Shown piece by piece: positions 42,142-51,212 of a stretch of DNA of 64,000 bases. Where the stretch lies: NCBI GenBank assembly GCA_964235765.1, contig CAXSDH010000003.1, positions 35,127 to 99,126 on the forward strand, read 5' to 3'. Each line of letters begins with the position of its first letter. Position 1 is the stretch's first letter. Both the position numbers and the translations under genes were made by a program. The notes below the pieces were generated by a model that had not been told where the DNA came from, ran no database searches, and worked only from the letters and a program-made list of their open reading frames with translations. The stretch comes from JAVVHH01 sp964235765. Lineage in GTDB: Bacteria > Pseudomonadota > Alphaproteobacteria > Acetobacterales > Acetobacteraceae.

Positions 42142-42902
42142 CGTGCGGCCGCCTGCTGGTCGGGCTCGGCCGTCACCGGCGTGCCCTCGCGTTCCATGGG
42201 CGCGGTGAAATTGTAGCGGCGCAGGGCAAGGCCGCCCTGCCGGCCGAGCGCCGGGTCGAAATCATATTGCGTCACGCCGCAATTGGCCACGTCTCCCTCG
42301 CGGTCGATGGCCAGGATGCGCGCCTCGTCCATTCCCTCGAGCAGGTATCGCATGCACAGCACCACCACCTGGTGGCCGACGATCAGCACACGGCGTCCGC
42401 CATGGTGCAGGCTGATGGTGTCGAGCATGCTGCGCAGGCGGAGGATGACGTCGCACCAGCTCTCGCCGCCCGGCGGCCGATGATAGAACTTGCCCATGAT
42501 GCGGCGGAACTCGACCTGGTCCGGGTAGTTCTCCGCGATGCCGTAGCTGGTCAGGCGGTCGAGGATGCCGAACTCCTTCTCGCGCAGCCGCTCATCGGCC
42601 AGCGGACCGGAGGGCTCCGGCGCCAGGCCGCCCTGGTCCTCGATGCCGCCCGCCGTCTGCCGCGCGCGCAGGTAAGGCGAGACCAGCAACACGTCCGGGC
42701 GCGCCTCGGGCGGCATGGCGCGGAACCACCGGCCGAGCGCCGCGGACTGCTGCACGCCAAGATCGCTGAGCGGCACGTCCACGTCGCGATGCCCGATGTC
42801 GATGCGCGCCTGGCGCGCGGCTTGGGCGGCATCGCGCGCGATGTTGCCCGCGCTCTCGCCATGCCGCACGATCCAGAGCCGGTCCGGCCACCGCTGTTGC
42901 AT
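42138..42902 (-). CDS. histidine phosphatase family protein
   Basis: The 254-residue protein carries the phosphoglycerate-mutase-like RHG motif in LWIVRHGESAGN. It also has LSDLGVQQSAALGRWF, VSPYLRARQTA, the acidic LREKEFGILD segment, and the second catalytic histidine in VLIVGHQVVVLCMRY. It would hydrolyse a phosphomonoester through a phosphohistidine. The ATG at 42902 has GGGGA seven bases upstream; a GTG at 42920 is an alternative. It heads the unit that continues into the hydrate dehydratase and aminotransferase genes. Confidence 0.88.
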   Translation of the reverse strand: MQQRWPDRLWIVRHGESAGNIARDAAQAARQARIDIGHRDVDVPLSDLGVQQSAALGRWFRAMPPEARPDVLLVSPYLRARQTAGGIEDQGGLAPEPSGPLADERLREKEFGILDRLTSYGIAENYPDQVEFRRIMGKFYHRPPGGESWCDVILRLRSMLDTISLHHGGRRVLIVGHQVVVLCMRYLLEGMDEARILAIDREGDVANCGVTQYDFDPALGRQGGLALRRYNFTAPMEREGTPVTAEPDQQAAAR

Positions 42903-43100
42903 GAGCTGTCCCCGTTGCACCAGGGCTTAACCCGCAAGAGGCGGCTGCGTTGCCAATTCTGATAACGTCCGGGGCAGGAAAGGGCACGTTCCATCGCCTG
43001 GGATGTCGAGGTCTGATACCGCGCAAATACCGGCCAGCGTTAATCCTTTGTAAGCTTTTCACCCGTATCGTTCGCGGCAGACAAAACGCAGGAACGATAA

Positions 43101-44218
43101 ATGTCCGCTACCCCCACGACTTCGCCCGTCAGCTTCTCGGTTGTGGAGAACGCTGCGGCAGCCAGCATCGGCATCGTCGCACCGACCGATGCGGATACGC
43201 TTGACTCGGCCCTGACGATCACGATCGATACCCTGCCGGGCAACGGCACGGTCACCCTGGCGGACGGCACCGCCGTGCTCGCGGGTGACGTGCTGACGTC
43301 GGCCGACCTGACCGGCCTGCAGTTCACGCCGGGTGCCGGCCTGTTCGACACAACGTCGAGCCTCGTTTACATCGTGACGGATCCCGAAGGTAACGCCAGC
43401 ACCGGCAGCGCCACCCTGGCCATCGGCCCCGCGCTGGGCAACCCGGCCGTGTCCTCGCCCAGCNNNNNNNNNNNNNNNNNNNNNNNNNNNNNNNNNNNNN
43501 NNNNNNNNNNNNNNNNNNNNNNNNNNNNNNNNNNNNNNNNNNNNNNNNNNNNNNNNNNNNNNNCGCCACCCTGGCCATCGGCCCATCTCTCGATATCGAC
43601 CCCGTCACCGGCGCGGCGCTCCCGGTCATAAATCCCAACCAGGACGGTGGCTTCAAGATCACGAACGCCGATGCCATTCGCTCCGGCAGCAACGATGGCA
43701 GCCAATACCAAGGACCGGTTTCTTACCTTCAGCATCAGTTCATCTGGGCAGGAACCCAGGGCGTCGCTGTCAGGGCCGATGTTGCGAACGTGTTCATGCA
43801 TGGCGGCTCGGCGGGCGACGCGTTGCAAGTGACGGCCGGGCATAACGTCCTAGACGGAGGAGGCGGTTCGAACTTCCTGGTCGGCGCAACCGGCGCGGAC
43901 GGTGGCGCAGACGTGTTTTTCATCGATGGCCGCAGTTCCGTCGAAACCTGGAGCACGGTGGTCAACTTCCATCAAGGTGACGAGATCACGCTGTGGGGCT
44001 TCCAGGACGGCACCAGCACGACAGGCTGGACCGCATCCGAAGGCGCCGTTGGCTACCTAGGCGCTACGCTGCATTCGGAGATCGCAGGCCCTGGGACCGG
44101 GATCAGCGCGTCCGTGACACTCGCTGGCTGGACGCGAGACGATGCCATGACACGGCTTACGACGGATACTGGAACGGTGGGCGGCAACAGCTACCTGCAC
44201 ATCAGCTATAACGGCTGA
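43101..44218 (+). CDS. repeat-containing surface/secreted protein, interrupted by an assembly gap
   Basis: Before the gap, 121 residues give a cadherin/Ig-like repeat (FSVVENAAAASIGI, then TITIDTLPGNGTVTLADGT, ending STGSATLAIGP). After the gap the same ATLAIGP phrase returns. It is followed by a C-terminal region with FMHGGSAGDALQVTAGHN, NVLDGGGGSNFLVG, VFFIDGRSS and a TRLTTDTGTVGGNSYLHISYNG-like ending that resembles RTX/calcium-binding adhesin tails. The start ATG has AGGAACG upstream, and there is no N-terminal signal, which fits type I secretion by a C-terminal signal. Frames before and after the gap differ only because the 100 Ns are a placeholder. True length is unknown. Confidence 0.7.
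43464..43563. other. assembly gap of exactly 100 N
   Basis: The gap lies inside the repeat protein. Both flanks carry the phrase CGCCACCCTGGCCATCGGCC (from about 43411 on the left and from 43564 on the right). The assembly therefore probably broke at a tandem repeat, and the missing length is not 100 bases. Confidence 0.97.
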
Positions 44219-44227
44219 GACGCTTCC

Positions 44228-44266
44228 GAGGATGGGCATGAATCTTGATGGCCCATGCCCATCCTC
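44228..44266. terminator. bidirectional hairpin terminator
   Basis: A perfect 13-bp inverted repeat, GAGGATGGGCATG (44228-44240) and CATGCCCATCCTC (44254-44266), is separated by 13 bases. It lies between the convergent stop codons of the repeat protein and the Sua5 gene. No long T run follows on either strand, so efficiency is uncertain. Confidence 0.7.
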
Positions 44267-44294
44267 CGCTCCACGCCAGGAACATGGTCGGCTC

Positions 44295-45287
44295 TCAAAG
44301 CCGCGGCGCGGCGGCGCGTTCCAGCCGGTCGTTTACCGCTCGCCCGAGCCCGGCGTCCGGCACAGGCGAGACGGCGATCATCCGCAAGCCTAGCCTTATT
44401 CCTTCCTCGTCCAGCCATCGCAGCCCCTGGAACAGTCGTGATGCCGCTTCGGCAAGGTTTCTGCCTGCGCTGAGTTGAAACACCACTTCCGCCGCCTCCG
44501 GAGGCCTGCCGAATGCAAGAAGGGCCTCGCCCGCTTCCACACTTGTCGCCCTCAGCCGCACAGGCAAGCGCGGCGCATAATGCGAGACCAGCAGCCCTGG
44601 AGAACGCAACGTGCGCGGGCCCTGGGCAGCATTTGGTGCCATCCCCCGCCCAACCGGCCCGACAGCAGCCTCGATGTCCTCCTGCGGAACGCCACCGGGG
44701 CGCAGCAGAAAGGGGCGCCCTGTCGACAGGTCGAGCACGCTGCTTTCCAGGCCGACGCGGCACGGCCCGCTATCGAGCACCGCCGCGATGCGCCCATCCA
44801 AGCCGTCCATCACGTGCGCGGCCGTGGTGGGAGACACCTGGCCGGACCGGTTGGCGGAGGGCGCCGCCACCGCCCGTCCCACTGCACGCAGCAACGTCTG
44901 CGCGCCCGCATGCGCCGGCACGCGCACGGCAAGGGTGTCCAGCCCGGCTCCGGCGAGCAGCGCCACCCCGCACGTTATCCGCCGCGGCAAAACGAGCGTG
45001 AGCGGCCCCGGCCAGAAGCGCTCGGCAAGCTGCCCGGCCAAATCGGATGGTTCCACGTCACGGAACGCCGAGTCGGCATCGGGATAATGGCAGATCAGTG
45101 GGTTGAAGTGCGGCCGACCCTTGGCATCGAACACAGCCGCCACGGCGCGGCTGTTCGTGGCATCGGCCCCGAGTCCATAGACCGTCTCGGTCCCGAAGGC
45201 GACCAGCTGGCCGTCGCGCAGCAGCGCCGCTGCCGCCTCGATCCCCGCCGGGTCTCCTGCCAGCCGCGCTGTCAAGCGTGCCCGCAT
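44295..45287 (-). CDS. L-threonylcarbamoyladenylate synthase (Sua5/YciO/YrdC)
   Basis: The 330-residue protein has an N-terminal YrdC domain: FGTETVYGLGADATN, FNPLICHYPD, RFWPGPLTLVLPR, VRVPAH and APSANRSGQVSPTTA. It also has the C-terminal Sua5 domain (SPGLLVSHYAPRLPVRL). It makes threonylcarbamoyl-AMP from threonine, bicarbonate and ATP for the t6A37 modification of ANN-decoding tRNAs. The ATG at 45287 overlaps the end of the cysQ-like gene by 16 bases. Confidence 0.93.
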   Translation of the reverse strand: MRARLTARLAGDPAGIEAAAALLRDGQLVAFGTETVYGLGADATNSRAVAAVFDAKGRPHFNPLICHYPDADSAFRDVEPSDLAGQLAERFWPGPLTLVLPRRITCGVALLAGAGLDTLAVRVPAHAGAQTLLRAVGRAVAAPSANRSGQVSPTTAAHVMDGLDGRIAAVLDSGPCRVGLESSVLDLSTGRPFLLRPGGVPQEDIEAAVGPVGRGMAPNAAQGPRTLRSPGLLVSHYAPRLPVRLRATSVEAGEALLAFGRPPEAAEVVFQLSAGRNLAEAASRLFQGLRWLDEEGIRLGLRMIAVSPVPDAGLGRAVNDRLERAAAPRL

Positions 45288-46045
45288 CCTGTGCACAGGA
45301 ACGGCGGATTGGCCCAGCCGGCCTTGCCATAAGCCAGCGGCGTGCCGTCCATCTCGCACAACCGGCCGCCCGCTGCTTCCAGGATCGCCTGCGGGGCGGC
45401 CGTGTCCCATTCCATCGTCCGGCCGAACCTGGGGTATAGGTCGCCCGAGCCCTCGGCCAAACGCACGATCTTCAACGCAGAGCCCATGTTGGTGACCCGG
45501 GCGACCCGGCGGCCCTCGAGAAATTGGTCCAACTGCGGATCACCCGCGTAATGCCGGCTCGCCAACACATGCATTCCGCCCTCCGGCGGCGACCGTGCGC
45601 GGATCGGTTGTTCGCCGGCCTCCGTCCGCTTCCACGCAACGGCGGAGGCGCCCATCATGCCTCCGAAAAGCTCACCGTAAGCGGGCACGCCGACCGCGCC
45701 CAGCACGGGCCGCCCATCACGCACCAGCCCGATGTTCACGGTGAACTCGTCCCGCATCGCCGCGAACTCCCGTGTGCCGTCCAGCGGGTCCACCAGCCAA
45801 TACTCGCCGCTGGGCGCGTGCTGCACCCCGGCCTCGATCTCCTCTTCCGCGATCACCGGAATGCCCGGCGCCGCCGCGCGCAGGCCCTGCACGATCAGCG
45901 CCTCGGCTGCGTGGTCGGCCTCCGTCACCGGGCTACGGTCGGCTTTACGCAGCGTCTCGAACCCCCGCGCCCGAACGGTTAAAATGAGGGCCCCCGCGCG
46001 GTCGGCAAGGTCAGCGGCCAGGCGGAGCAGGGCTGCGTCATCCAT
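45272..46045 (-). CDS. 3'(2'),5'-bisphosphate nucleotidase CysQ-type (inositol monophosphatase fold)
   Basis: The 257-residue protein has the metal-binding motifs of the family: VIAEEEIEAG, WLVDPLDGTREFA and WDTAAPQAILEAAGG. KADRSPVTEADHAAE is the N-terminal motif. CysQ degrades PAP or PAPS and so protects sulfate assimilation and RNA turnover; a general inositol-phosphatase role is the alternative. The ATG at 46045 (MDDAALLRLAADLADRAG) matches the family start. It is divergent from pepA. Confidence 0.88.
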   Translation of the reverse strand: MDDAALLRLAADLADRAGALILTVRARGFETLRKADRSPVTEADHAAEALIVQGLRAAAPGIPVIAEEEIEAGVQHAPSGEYWLVDPLDGTREFAAMRDEFTVNIGLVRDGRPVLGAVGVPAYGELFGGMMGASAVAWKRTEAGEQPIRARSPPEGGMHVLASRHYAGDPQLDQFLEGRRVARVTNMGSALKIVRLAEGSGDLYPRFGRTMEWDTAAPQAILEAAGGRLCEMDGTPLAYGKAGWANPPFLCTGCGHA

Positions 46046-46110
46046 CTGGCCGGTGTAGCCGCGCGCCGTGCCGGTGGCTATGGTCCGCCACGCCGTTTGA
46101 AAGATGCCGC

Positions 46111-47589
46111 ATGATCCCCATCCAGTTCGCCGCCGCAACCTTGCCGACCGAAGGCGCGCTCGCGCTCCTGCTGCTGGAGGGCGCCAAGCCGGCCGGCGTC
46201 TGGGCCGCGGCGGACGCTGCGTGCGGCGGCGCGCTGGTCCGGGCCGCCGAGGCGGCCGAGTTCACCGGCAAGAAGGGACAGACCTGCGTGGTGCTGGCGC
46301 CGGGCGCCGGGCTGGTGCGTGTCGTGCTGATCGGGCTCGGCAAAACGGACGACCATACGCCCCGCGGCATGGAAGCGGCCGGCGGCCTCGCCGCAGCCGC
46401 ACTCGCGCGCGACACCACGGCAGCGCTCGCGGCGGACGGCATGCCCGCAACCCACGCCGCCCACGCCGCGCTCGGCGCCCGGCTCCGCAGCTATCGCTTC
46501 GACCGCTACCGCACCAAGGAAGCGGCCGACCTGAAGCCCCGGCTCGCCAGCCTCACGGTGCTGGCCGACGATCCCGACGCAGCCCGCGCCGCCTGGCCCG
46601 CCCTCGACGGCATCGCCCAGGGCACGGCGCTTTCGCGTGACCTCGTGAGCGAGCCGGCAAACGTGCTCAACCCTGCCGAGATGGCAGACCGCTGCCGGCC
46701 GCTCGCCGAGTTGGGCGTCGAGGTGGAAGTGCTCGGCCCGGCCGAACTGGAAAAACTCGGCTTCGGCGCTTTGCTCGCCATCTCCCAAGGCAGCGCCAAC
46801 GAGCCGCGGGTAGTGAGCATGCGCTGGCAGGGCGGCGAGCCCGGCGGGCAACCCGTCTGCTTCGTCGGCAAGGGCGTCACCTTCGACACCGGCGGTATCA
46901 GCCTCAAGCCTGGCGCGGGCATGGGCGACATGAAGTGGGATATGGCCGGCGCCGGCGCCGTCGTCGGCCTCATGGCGGCCCTGGCGCACCGCAAGGCCCG
47001 CGCCAACGTGGTCGGCCTGGTCGGCCTGTCCGAGAACATGCCCAGCGGCACCGCCACCCGGCCCGGGGACGTGGTGCGCAGCCTCTCCGGCCAGACCATC
47101 GAAATCCTGAACACCGACGCCGAGGGCCGGCTGCTGCTCGCCGACGTGCTCTGGTACGCGCACGACCGGTTCAACCCGTCGCTGACCGTCAATCTCGCCA
47201 CCCTCACCGGCGCCATCATCGTCAGCCTCGGCCACGAGTTCGCCGGCCTGTTCAGCAACGACGAGACCTTGGCCGCCCGGCTGCTCGCCGCCGGGCGGTC
47301 CACCGGCGAGGCGCTGTGGCGCATGCCGCTCGCCGACGCCTATGACAAGCTGATCAAGTCCGATATCGCCGACATGAAGAACATCGGCGGGCGGCCCGGC
47401 GGCGCCATCATCGGCGCCCAATTCATCCAGCGTTTCGCCCGCGGCCCCTGGGCCCACCTCGACATCGCCGGCATGGTCTGGAGCAGCAAGGACGCGCCGA
47501 CCATCCCCAAAGGCGCCACCGCCTTCGGCCTGCGCCTGCTCGACCGGCTCGTGGCCGACCATTACGAAACGGCCGCTTCCGGCGCATGA
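46111..47589 (+). CDS. pepA: leucyl aminopeptidase PepA (M17)
   Basis: The 492-residue enzyme has an N-terminal macro-like domain and a C-terminal catalytic domain. Metal and catalytic residues are seen in FVGKGVTFDTGGISLKPG (Lys and Asp, about 250-265), MKWDMAGAGAV (Asp) and NTDAEGRLLLADVLWY (Asp, Glu and catalytic Arg, about 335-350). It removes N-terminal residues from peptides and, in E. coli, also binds DNA. The stop overlaps the start of a second M17 gene by four bases. Confidence 0.95.
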   Translation: MIPIQFAAATLPTEGALALLLLEGAKPAGVWAAADAACGGALVRAAEAAEFTGKKGQTCVVLAPGAGLVRVVLIGLGKTDDHTPRGMEAAGGLAAAALARDTTAALAADGMPATHAAHAALGARLRSYRFDRYRTKEAADLKPRLASLTVLADDPDAARAAWPALDGIAQGTALSRDLVSEPANVLNPAEMADRCRPLAELGVEVEVLGPAELEKLGFGALLAISQGSANEPRVVSMRWQGGEPGGQPVCFVGKGVTFDTGGISLKPGAGMGDMKWDMAGAGAVVGLMAALAHRKARANVVGLVGLSENMPSGTATRPGDVVRSLSGQTIEILNTDAEGRLLLADVLWYAHDRFNPSLTVNLATLTGAIIVSLGHEFAGLFSNDETLAARLLAAGRSTGEALWRMPLADAYDKLIKSDIADMKNIGGRPGGAIIGAQFIQRFARGPWAHLDIAGMVWSSKDAPTIPKGATAFGLRLLDRLVADHYETAASGA

Positions 47590-49004
47590 AGGTCCGCTTC
47601 CGGCGGCGGAGCAAGGCCCCGGCCCGTGCCGTGCCCGTGCCGCCCGGCGCGGTCCCGCCCAAGCCGAAGCGGGCAGGGGTTGCCGGCTTCACCGGCCGGG
47701 CAGGGGAGGCCGCCGAGGTCAGCACCCGCCATCGCCTCCTGCTCCTGCTCGGCATGGGCGAGGCAACCGACTGGGAGGCCGCCGGCGCGCTGGCCGTGGC
47801 CCGGCTGTTCAACTTCGAGCGCATCGCGATCGACGCCCGTGGCCTCCCGCCCGCCGCCGCTGCCCGGCTGGCCGCGGGCGCCAGCCTTCGGGCCTGGCGG
47901 TTTCACCGCTTCCTCACCCGCCCCGCCCCCGCCAACACCCCGCCGGACCGCTGCCGCATCACCCGGCTAGACGTGATGGTGGACGATCCCGAGGCGGCCG
48001 GGCTCGCCTGGAGCACGATCAGCCCCGGCGTGACGGGCGCGCTGTTCGCCCGCGACCTGGTGGCGGAACCGGGCAACATCATCACCCCCGCCGGCTTCGC
48101 CGCCCGCTTGGCCCGCCTGGAGCGCGAAGGCGTCACCGTGCAAATCCTCAACGCCGCCGCGTTGCGCGAGCAGGGCCTGGGCGGGCTGCTGGCCGTGGGT
48201 GGCGCTTCGGTCCATCCGCCATGCCTGGCCGTGCTGCGCTGGCGCGGCACCATCGACGCGGCGCCGGTGGCCTTCGTGGGCAAGGGCATCACCTTCGACA
48301 CCGGGGGCGTGTGCCTCAAGCCGGGCCAAGGCATGTGGGAGATGCGGGCCGACATGGCGGGCGCCGCCGCCTGCGCCGGGGCCATGCTGGCCTTGGCCCT
48401 GCGCCGCTCCCCCGCCCCGGCCGTCGCCGTCCTCGCCTTGGCGGAAAACGCGATCGGCGCCGCCAGCTACCGGCCGGCCGACGTGCTGCGCCTGTATGGC
48501 GGAACCACAGTCGAGGTGGTGGACACCGACGCCGAGGGCCGCCTGGTGCTGGCCGACGCCCTGGCCTGGACCTTGGCCGCGCTACGCCCGCAAGCGGTGA
48601 TCGACCTCGGCACACTGACCGGCAGCGTCGTCACGGCCCTGGGCCACTACATGGCCGGGCTGTTCGCCACGGATGACGCGCTGGCGGCGCACGTCGCCGC
48701 CGCCGGCGCAGCGGTGCACGAGCCGGCCTGGCGCATGCCGCTGGCCGACGGCTATCGGGACGCGCTCGACTCCGCCATCGCCGACCTGCGCCAATGCACC
48801 GACGGCGTCCGCCAGCCGGATGCCTGCCTGGCCGCTGCCTTCCTGCGAACCTTCGTCGGCCGCACGCCCTGGGCGCATCTCGACATCGCCGGCGTGGAGT
48901 CGAACGAGACGCGGGCCGACCGCCACGCGGCGGGACCAACCGGCTGGGGCGTGCGCCTGCTGGACCAGCTCATGGCGGACCGGTTCGAAGACCCGCACCG
49001 CTGA
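47586..49004 (+). CDS. second M17 leucyl aminopeptidase family protein
   Basis: The 472-residue paralogue of PepA keeps all catalytic stations: FVGKGITFDTGGVCLKPG, MRADMAGAAAC and VDTDAEGRLVLADALAW. It should therefore be active. Its N-terminal domain differs, starting with a basic, proline-rich stretch (RFRRRSKAPARAVPVPPG). It is directly coupled to pepA (ATGA). Similar short second copies are found next to pepA in other alphaproteobacteria; the division of labour is unknown. Confidence 0.92.
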   Translation: MKVRFRRRSKAPARAVPVPPGAVPPKPKRAGVAGFTGRAGEAAEVSTRHRLLLLLGMGEATDWEAAGALAVARLFNFERIAIDARGLPPAAAARLAAGASLRAWRFHRFLTRPAPANTPPDRCRITRLDVMVDDPEAAGLAWSTISPGVTGALFARDLVAEPGNIITPAGFAARLARLEREGVTVQILNAAALREQGLGGLLAVGGASVHPPCLAVLRWRGTIDAAPVAFVGKGITFDTGGVCLKPGQGMWEMRADMAGAAACAGAMLALALRRSPAPAVAVLALAENAIGAASYRPADVLRLYGGTTVEVVDTDAEGRLVLADALAWTLAALRPQAVIDLGTLTGSVVTALGHYMAGLFATDDALAAHVAAAGAAVHEPAWRMPLADGYRDALDSAIADLRQCTDGVRQPDACLAAAFLRTFVGRTPWAHLDIAGVESNETRADRHAAGPTGWGVRLLDQLMADRFEDPHR

Positions 49005-49019
49005 CCGCTGGCAGGGACC

Positions 49020-50237
49020 TCATGCCGCAAACCCGGCCATGGCCGCGTAGCCCCGCACGATCCGCTCCCGCTCGGCATGGCTGGCCACCGCGTCGATGTC
49101 CGCGAACCCCTCCGGCGCACGCTCCTCGATGACGTCGATCACCCGTTCCGGGCCGCCCCGGCGGTTGGTCAGCACGATCTCGGCCGTGGCCGGGCGCCGC
49201 TCCAAGTCATAGGCCGCCAGCGCCGCCGGCACGTCCGGCGTGGCGCGGAGGTGGCGCGCCAGGGCCACGCCGTCCAGCACGGCCTGGCTCGCGCCGTTGC
49301 TGCCGACGGGATACATCGGGTGCGCGGCGTCGCCCAGCAGGGTGACCCGGCCATGGCTCCAGCGGGGCAGCGGGTCGCGGTCGCACATCGGATATTCCCA
49401 GAACGCGCGACTCGCCTCGATCAGCGCCAGGGGGTCCACCAGGCCAAGGCCGCCCAGGTGGAAGTTGTCCTGCACGAAGGGCAGCAGTTCTGCCACAGTG
49501 CCCGGGCGGCTCCAGTCCTCGCGGCGGGGCGGCGGCTCGGCGCCGGTGGCCACCCGGGCCTGCACCACCCAATTGGTCAGGCGCGCAGCCGGGCGCCCCG
49601 GGTCGGCGTGGATGGGATACAGCACGAACTTGGCGCGCATGCCGCCGGCGATCAGCATGGTGCGGCCGTCGGCGAACACCGGCCATTCCACCGCCCCGCG
49701 CCAGAGCATGATGCCGGTCCACCGCGGCGGGCCCTCGCCGGGCTGCACGGCGGCGCGCACCACCGAATGGATGCCGTCGGCGCCCACCAGCGCGCAGCCC
49801 TCGGCCACGCGCCCGCCCTCGAAGCGGGCGGAAACCTGCCCGCCATGGTCGGTGAAGCCCGCCAGGCGGCAGCCGGTGTGCACCGGAATGCCGCGCGCCA
49901 CGGCGGCCTCGTGCAGCAGGGCCAGCAGCTTGCCGCGATGGATGCTGAACTGCGGCGAGTCGAGCCCGGCATCGAGGCCGCGCAGCTCGGTCCAGACGGG
50001 CTGGCCGAAGCGGTTGGCCAGGATCAGCTCGCGGGTGCGGATGCCCGCCGCGTCGAGCGCCGGCAGCAGACCCAGCGCCGCCAGTTCGCGGATCGCGTGC
50101 GGCAAGGTGTTGATGCCGACGCCCAGCTCACGCACTGCGGAGGCTTGCTCGAACACCGTGCAGCCAATGCCGGCCCGGTGCAGCGACAGCGCCGCCGACA
50201 GGCCGCCGATGCCGCCGCCGGCGATCAGGACATGCAT
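49020..50237 (-). CDS. PhzS-like flavin-dependent monooxygenase
   Basis: The 405-residue group A flavoprotein monooxygenase has the FAD motif IAGGGIGGLSAALSLHRAGI, the VGADGIHSVVR motif and the second FAD motif LLGDAAHPMYPVGSNGASQA. The stretches LGVGIN, PQFSIHRG and YPMCDRDPLPRWSHGRVTLLG are close to PhzS (phenazine hydroxylase). It would hydroxylate an aromatic or heteroaromatic ring with NAD(P)H and oxygen. No phenazine genes are near. Its ATG follows the deacetylase stop with one base between. Confidence 0.85.
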   Translation of the reverse strand: MHVLIAGGGIGGLSAALSLHRAGIGCTVFEQASAVRELGVGINTLPHAIRELAALGLLPALDAAGIRTRELILANRFGQPVWTELRGLDAGLDSPQFSIHRGKLLALLHEAAVARGIPVHTGCRLAGFTDHGGQVSARFEGGRVAEGCALVGADGIHSVVRAAVQPGEGPPRWTGIMLWRGAVEWPVFADGRTMLIAGGMRAKFVLYPIHADPGRPAARLTNWVVQARVATGAEPPPRREDWSRPGTVAELLPFVQDNFHLGGLGLVDPLALIEASRAFWEYPMCDRDPLPRWSHGRVTLLGDAAHPMYPVGSNGASQAVLDGVALARHLRATPDVPAALAAYDLERRPATAEIVLTNRRGGPERVIDVIEERAPEGFADIDAVASHAERERIVRGYAAMAGFAA

Positions 50238-50238
50238 G

Positions 50239-51138
50239 TTATGGCGGGTGGTGCGCGGTCCAGTGCCGCGCGATGTCGAGGCGTTTGCAGACCCACACGT
50301 CCGGGAAGCTGCCGATATAGGCCAGGAACTGCCGCAACGCCTGGGCGCGGCCGGGCCGCCCGGCGAGGCGCATGTGCAGCCCCACGGACAGCATGCCCGG
50401 CGTGTCCGCGCCCTCGCGGTACAAGCAATCGAAGCTGTCCTTCAAGTATTGATAATAGTCCAGCCCGCTGCCAAAGCCAGCCGGGTTGACGAACTTGCTG
50501 TCGTTCACGTCCATCGTATACGGCACCACCAGATGCGGCTGCCCATAGTCCCGGTTCCAATAGGGCAACTCGTCGGCATAACTGTCACTATCGTAGAGGA
50601 AGCCGCCGTGTTCCAGCAGCAGGCGGCGCGTGTTCACGCTGGGGCCGGTGCGGCAATACCAGCCGAGCGGGCGCTGGCCCGTGGTGCGGGTGATCGAGCG
50701 GATGGCGCGGGCGATGTGGTCCCGCTCCTCCGCCTCGGAAAGCAGCCAGTGCTTCTCCCAACGCCAGCCGTGGCAGCAGATGTCGTGCCCGGCCTCCGCG
50801 ATGGCGGCGGCGGCCTCGGGATTGCGCTCGAGCGCCAGCGCGCAGCCGAACACCGTCACCGGATAGCCGAACTCCTTGAACAGGCGGAGCAGCCGCCAGA
50901 AGCCGACCCGGCTGCCGAATTCATACAGGGTTTCGGCGTAGAGGTCCCGCGTCCCCGCCGGAACGGCGGTGCTGGAGCCTTCCAGCAGCCCGGTCTCCGA
51001 GGCGGCGTCCCCGTCGCCGATGGCGTATTCGGAGCCCTCCTCGTAGTTGAAGACGAAGTTGACGGCGAGGCGGGCGCCGCCGGGCCAGGCGGCATGCGGG
51101 CGGCGCGCGCCGTAGCCGATGAAATCACGGGTCGACAT
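50239..51138 (-). CDS. polysaccharide deacetylase-fold protein, PuuE/allantoinase-like
   Basis: The 299-residue NodB-fold protein has the long N-terminus MSTRDFIGYGARRPHAAWPGG, NFVFNYEEGSEYAIGDGD and DICCHGWRWEKH. This set is typical of the cofactor-independent PuuE allantoinases and related imidase/deacetylase enzymes. WYCRTGPSVNTRRLL and SVGLHMRLAGRPGR follow. It probably hydrolyses a cyclic imide or ureide. The one-base spacing to the PhzS-like gene suggests a joint catabolic route, perhaps for a nitrogen heterocycle. Purine-pathway genes are otherwise absent here. Confidence 0.83.
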   Translation of the reverse strand: MSTRDFIGYGARRPHAAWPGGARLAVNFVFNYEEGSEYAIGDGDAASETGLLEGSSTAVPAGTRDLYAETLYEFGSRVGFWRLLRLFKEFGYPVTVFGCALALERNPEAAAAIAEAGHDICCHGWRWEKHWLLSEAEERDHIARAIRSITRTTGQRPLGWYCRTGPSVNTRRLLLEHGGFLYDSDSYADELPYWNRDYGQPHLVVPYTMDVNDSKFVNPAGFGSGLDYYQYLKDSFDCLYREGADTPGMLSVGLHMRLAGRPGRAQALRQFLAYIGSFPDVWVCKRLDIARHWTAHHPP

Positions 51139-51212
51139 GCAAGCCAGCTTCGCGGCCTTTGCGGGCGGTTTCAAGCCTGCTACGCCGGGCGCGCACCCCG
51201 GGGATACCAGCG

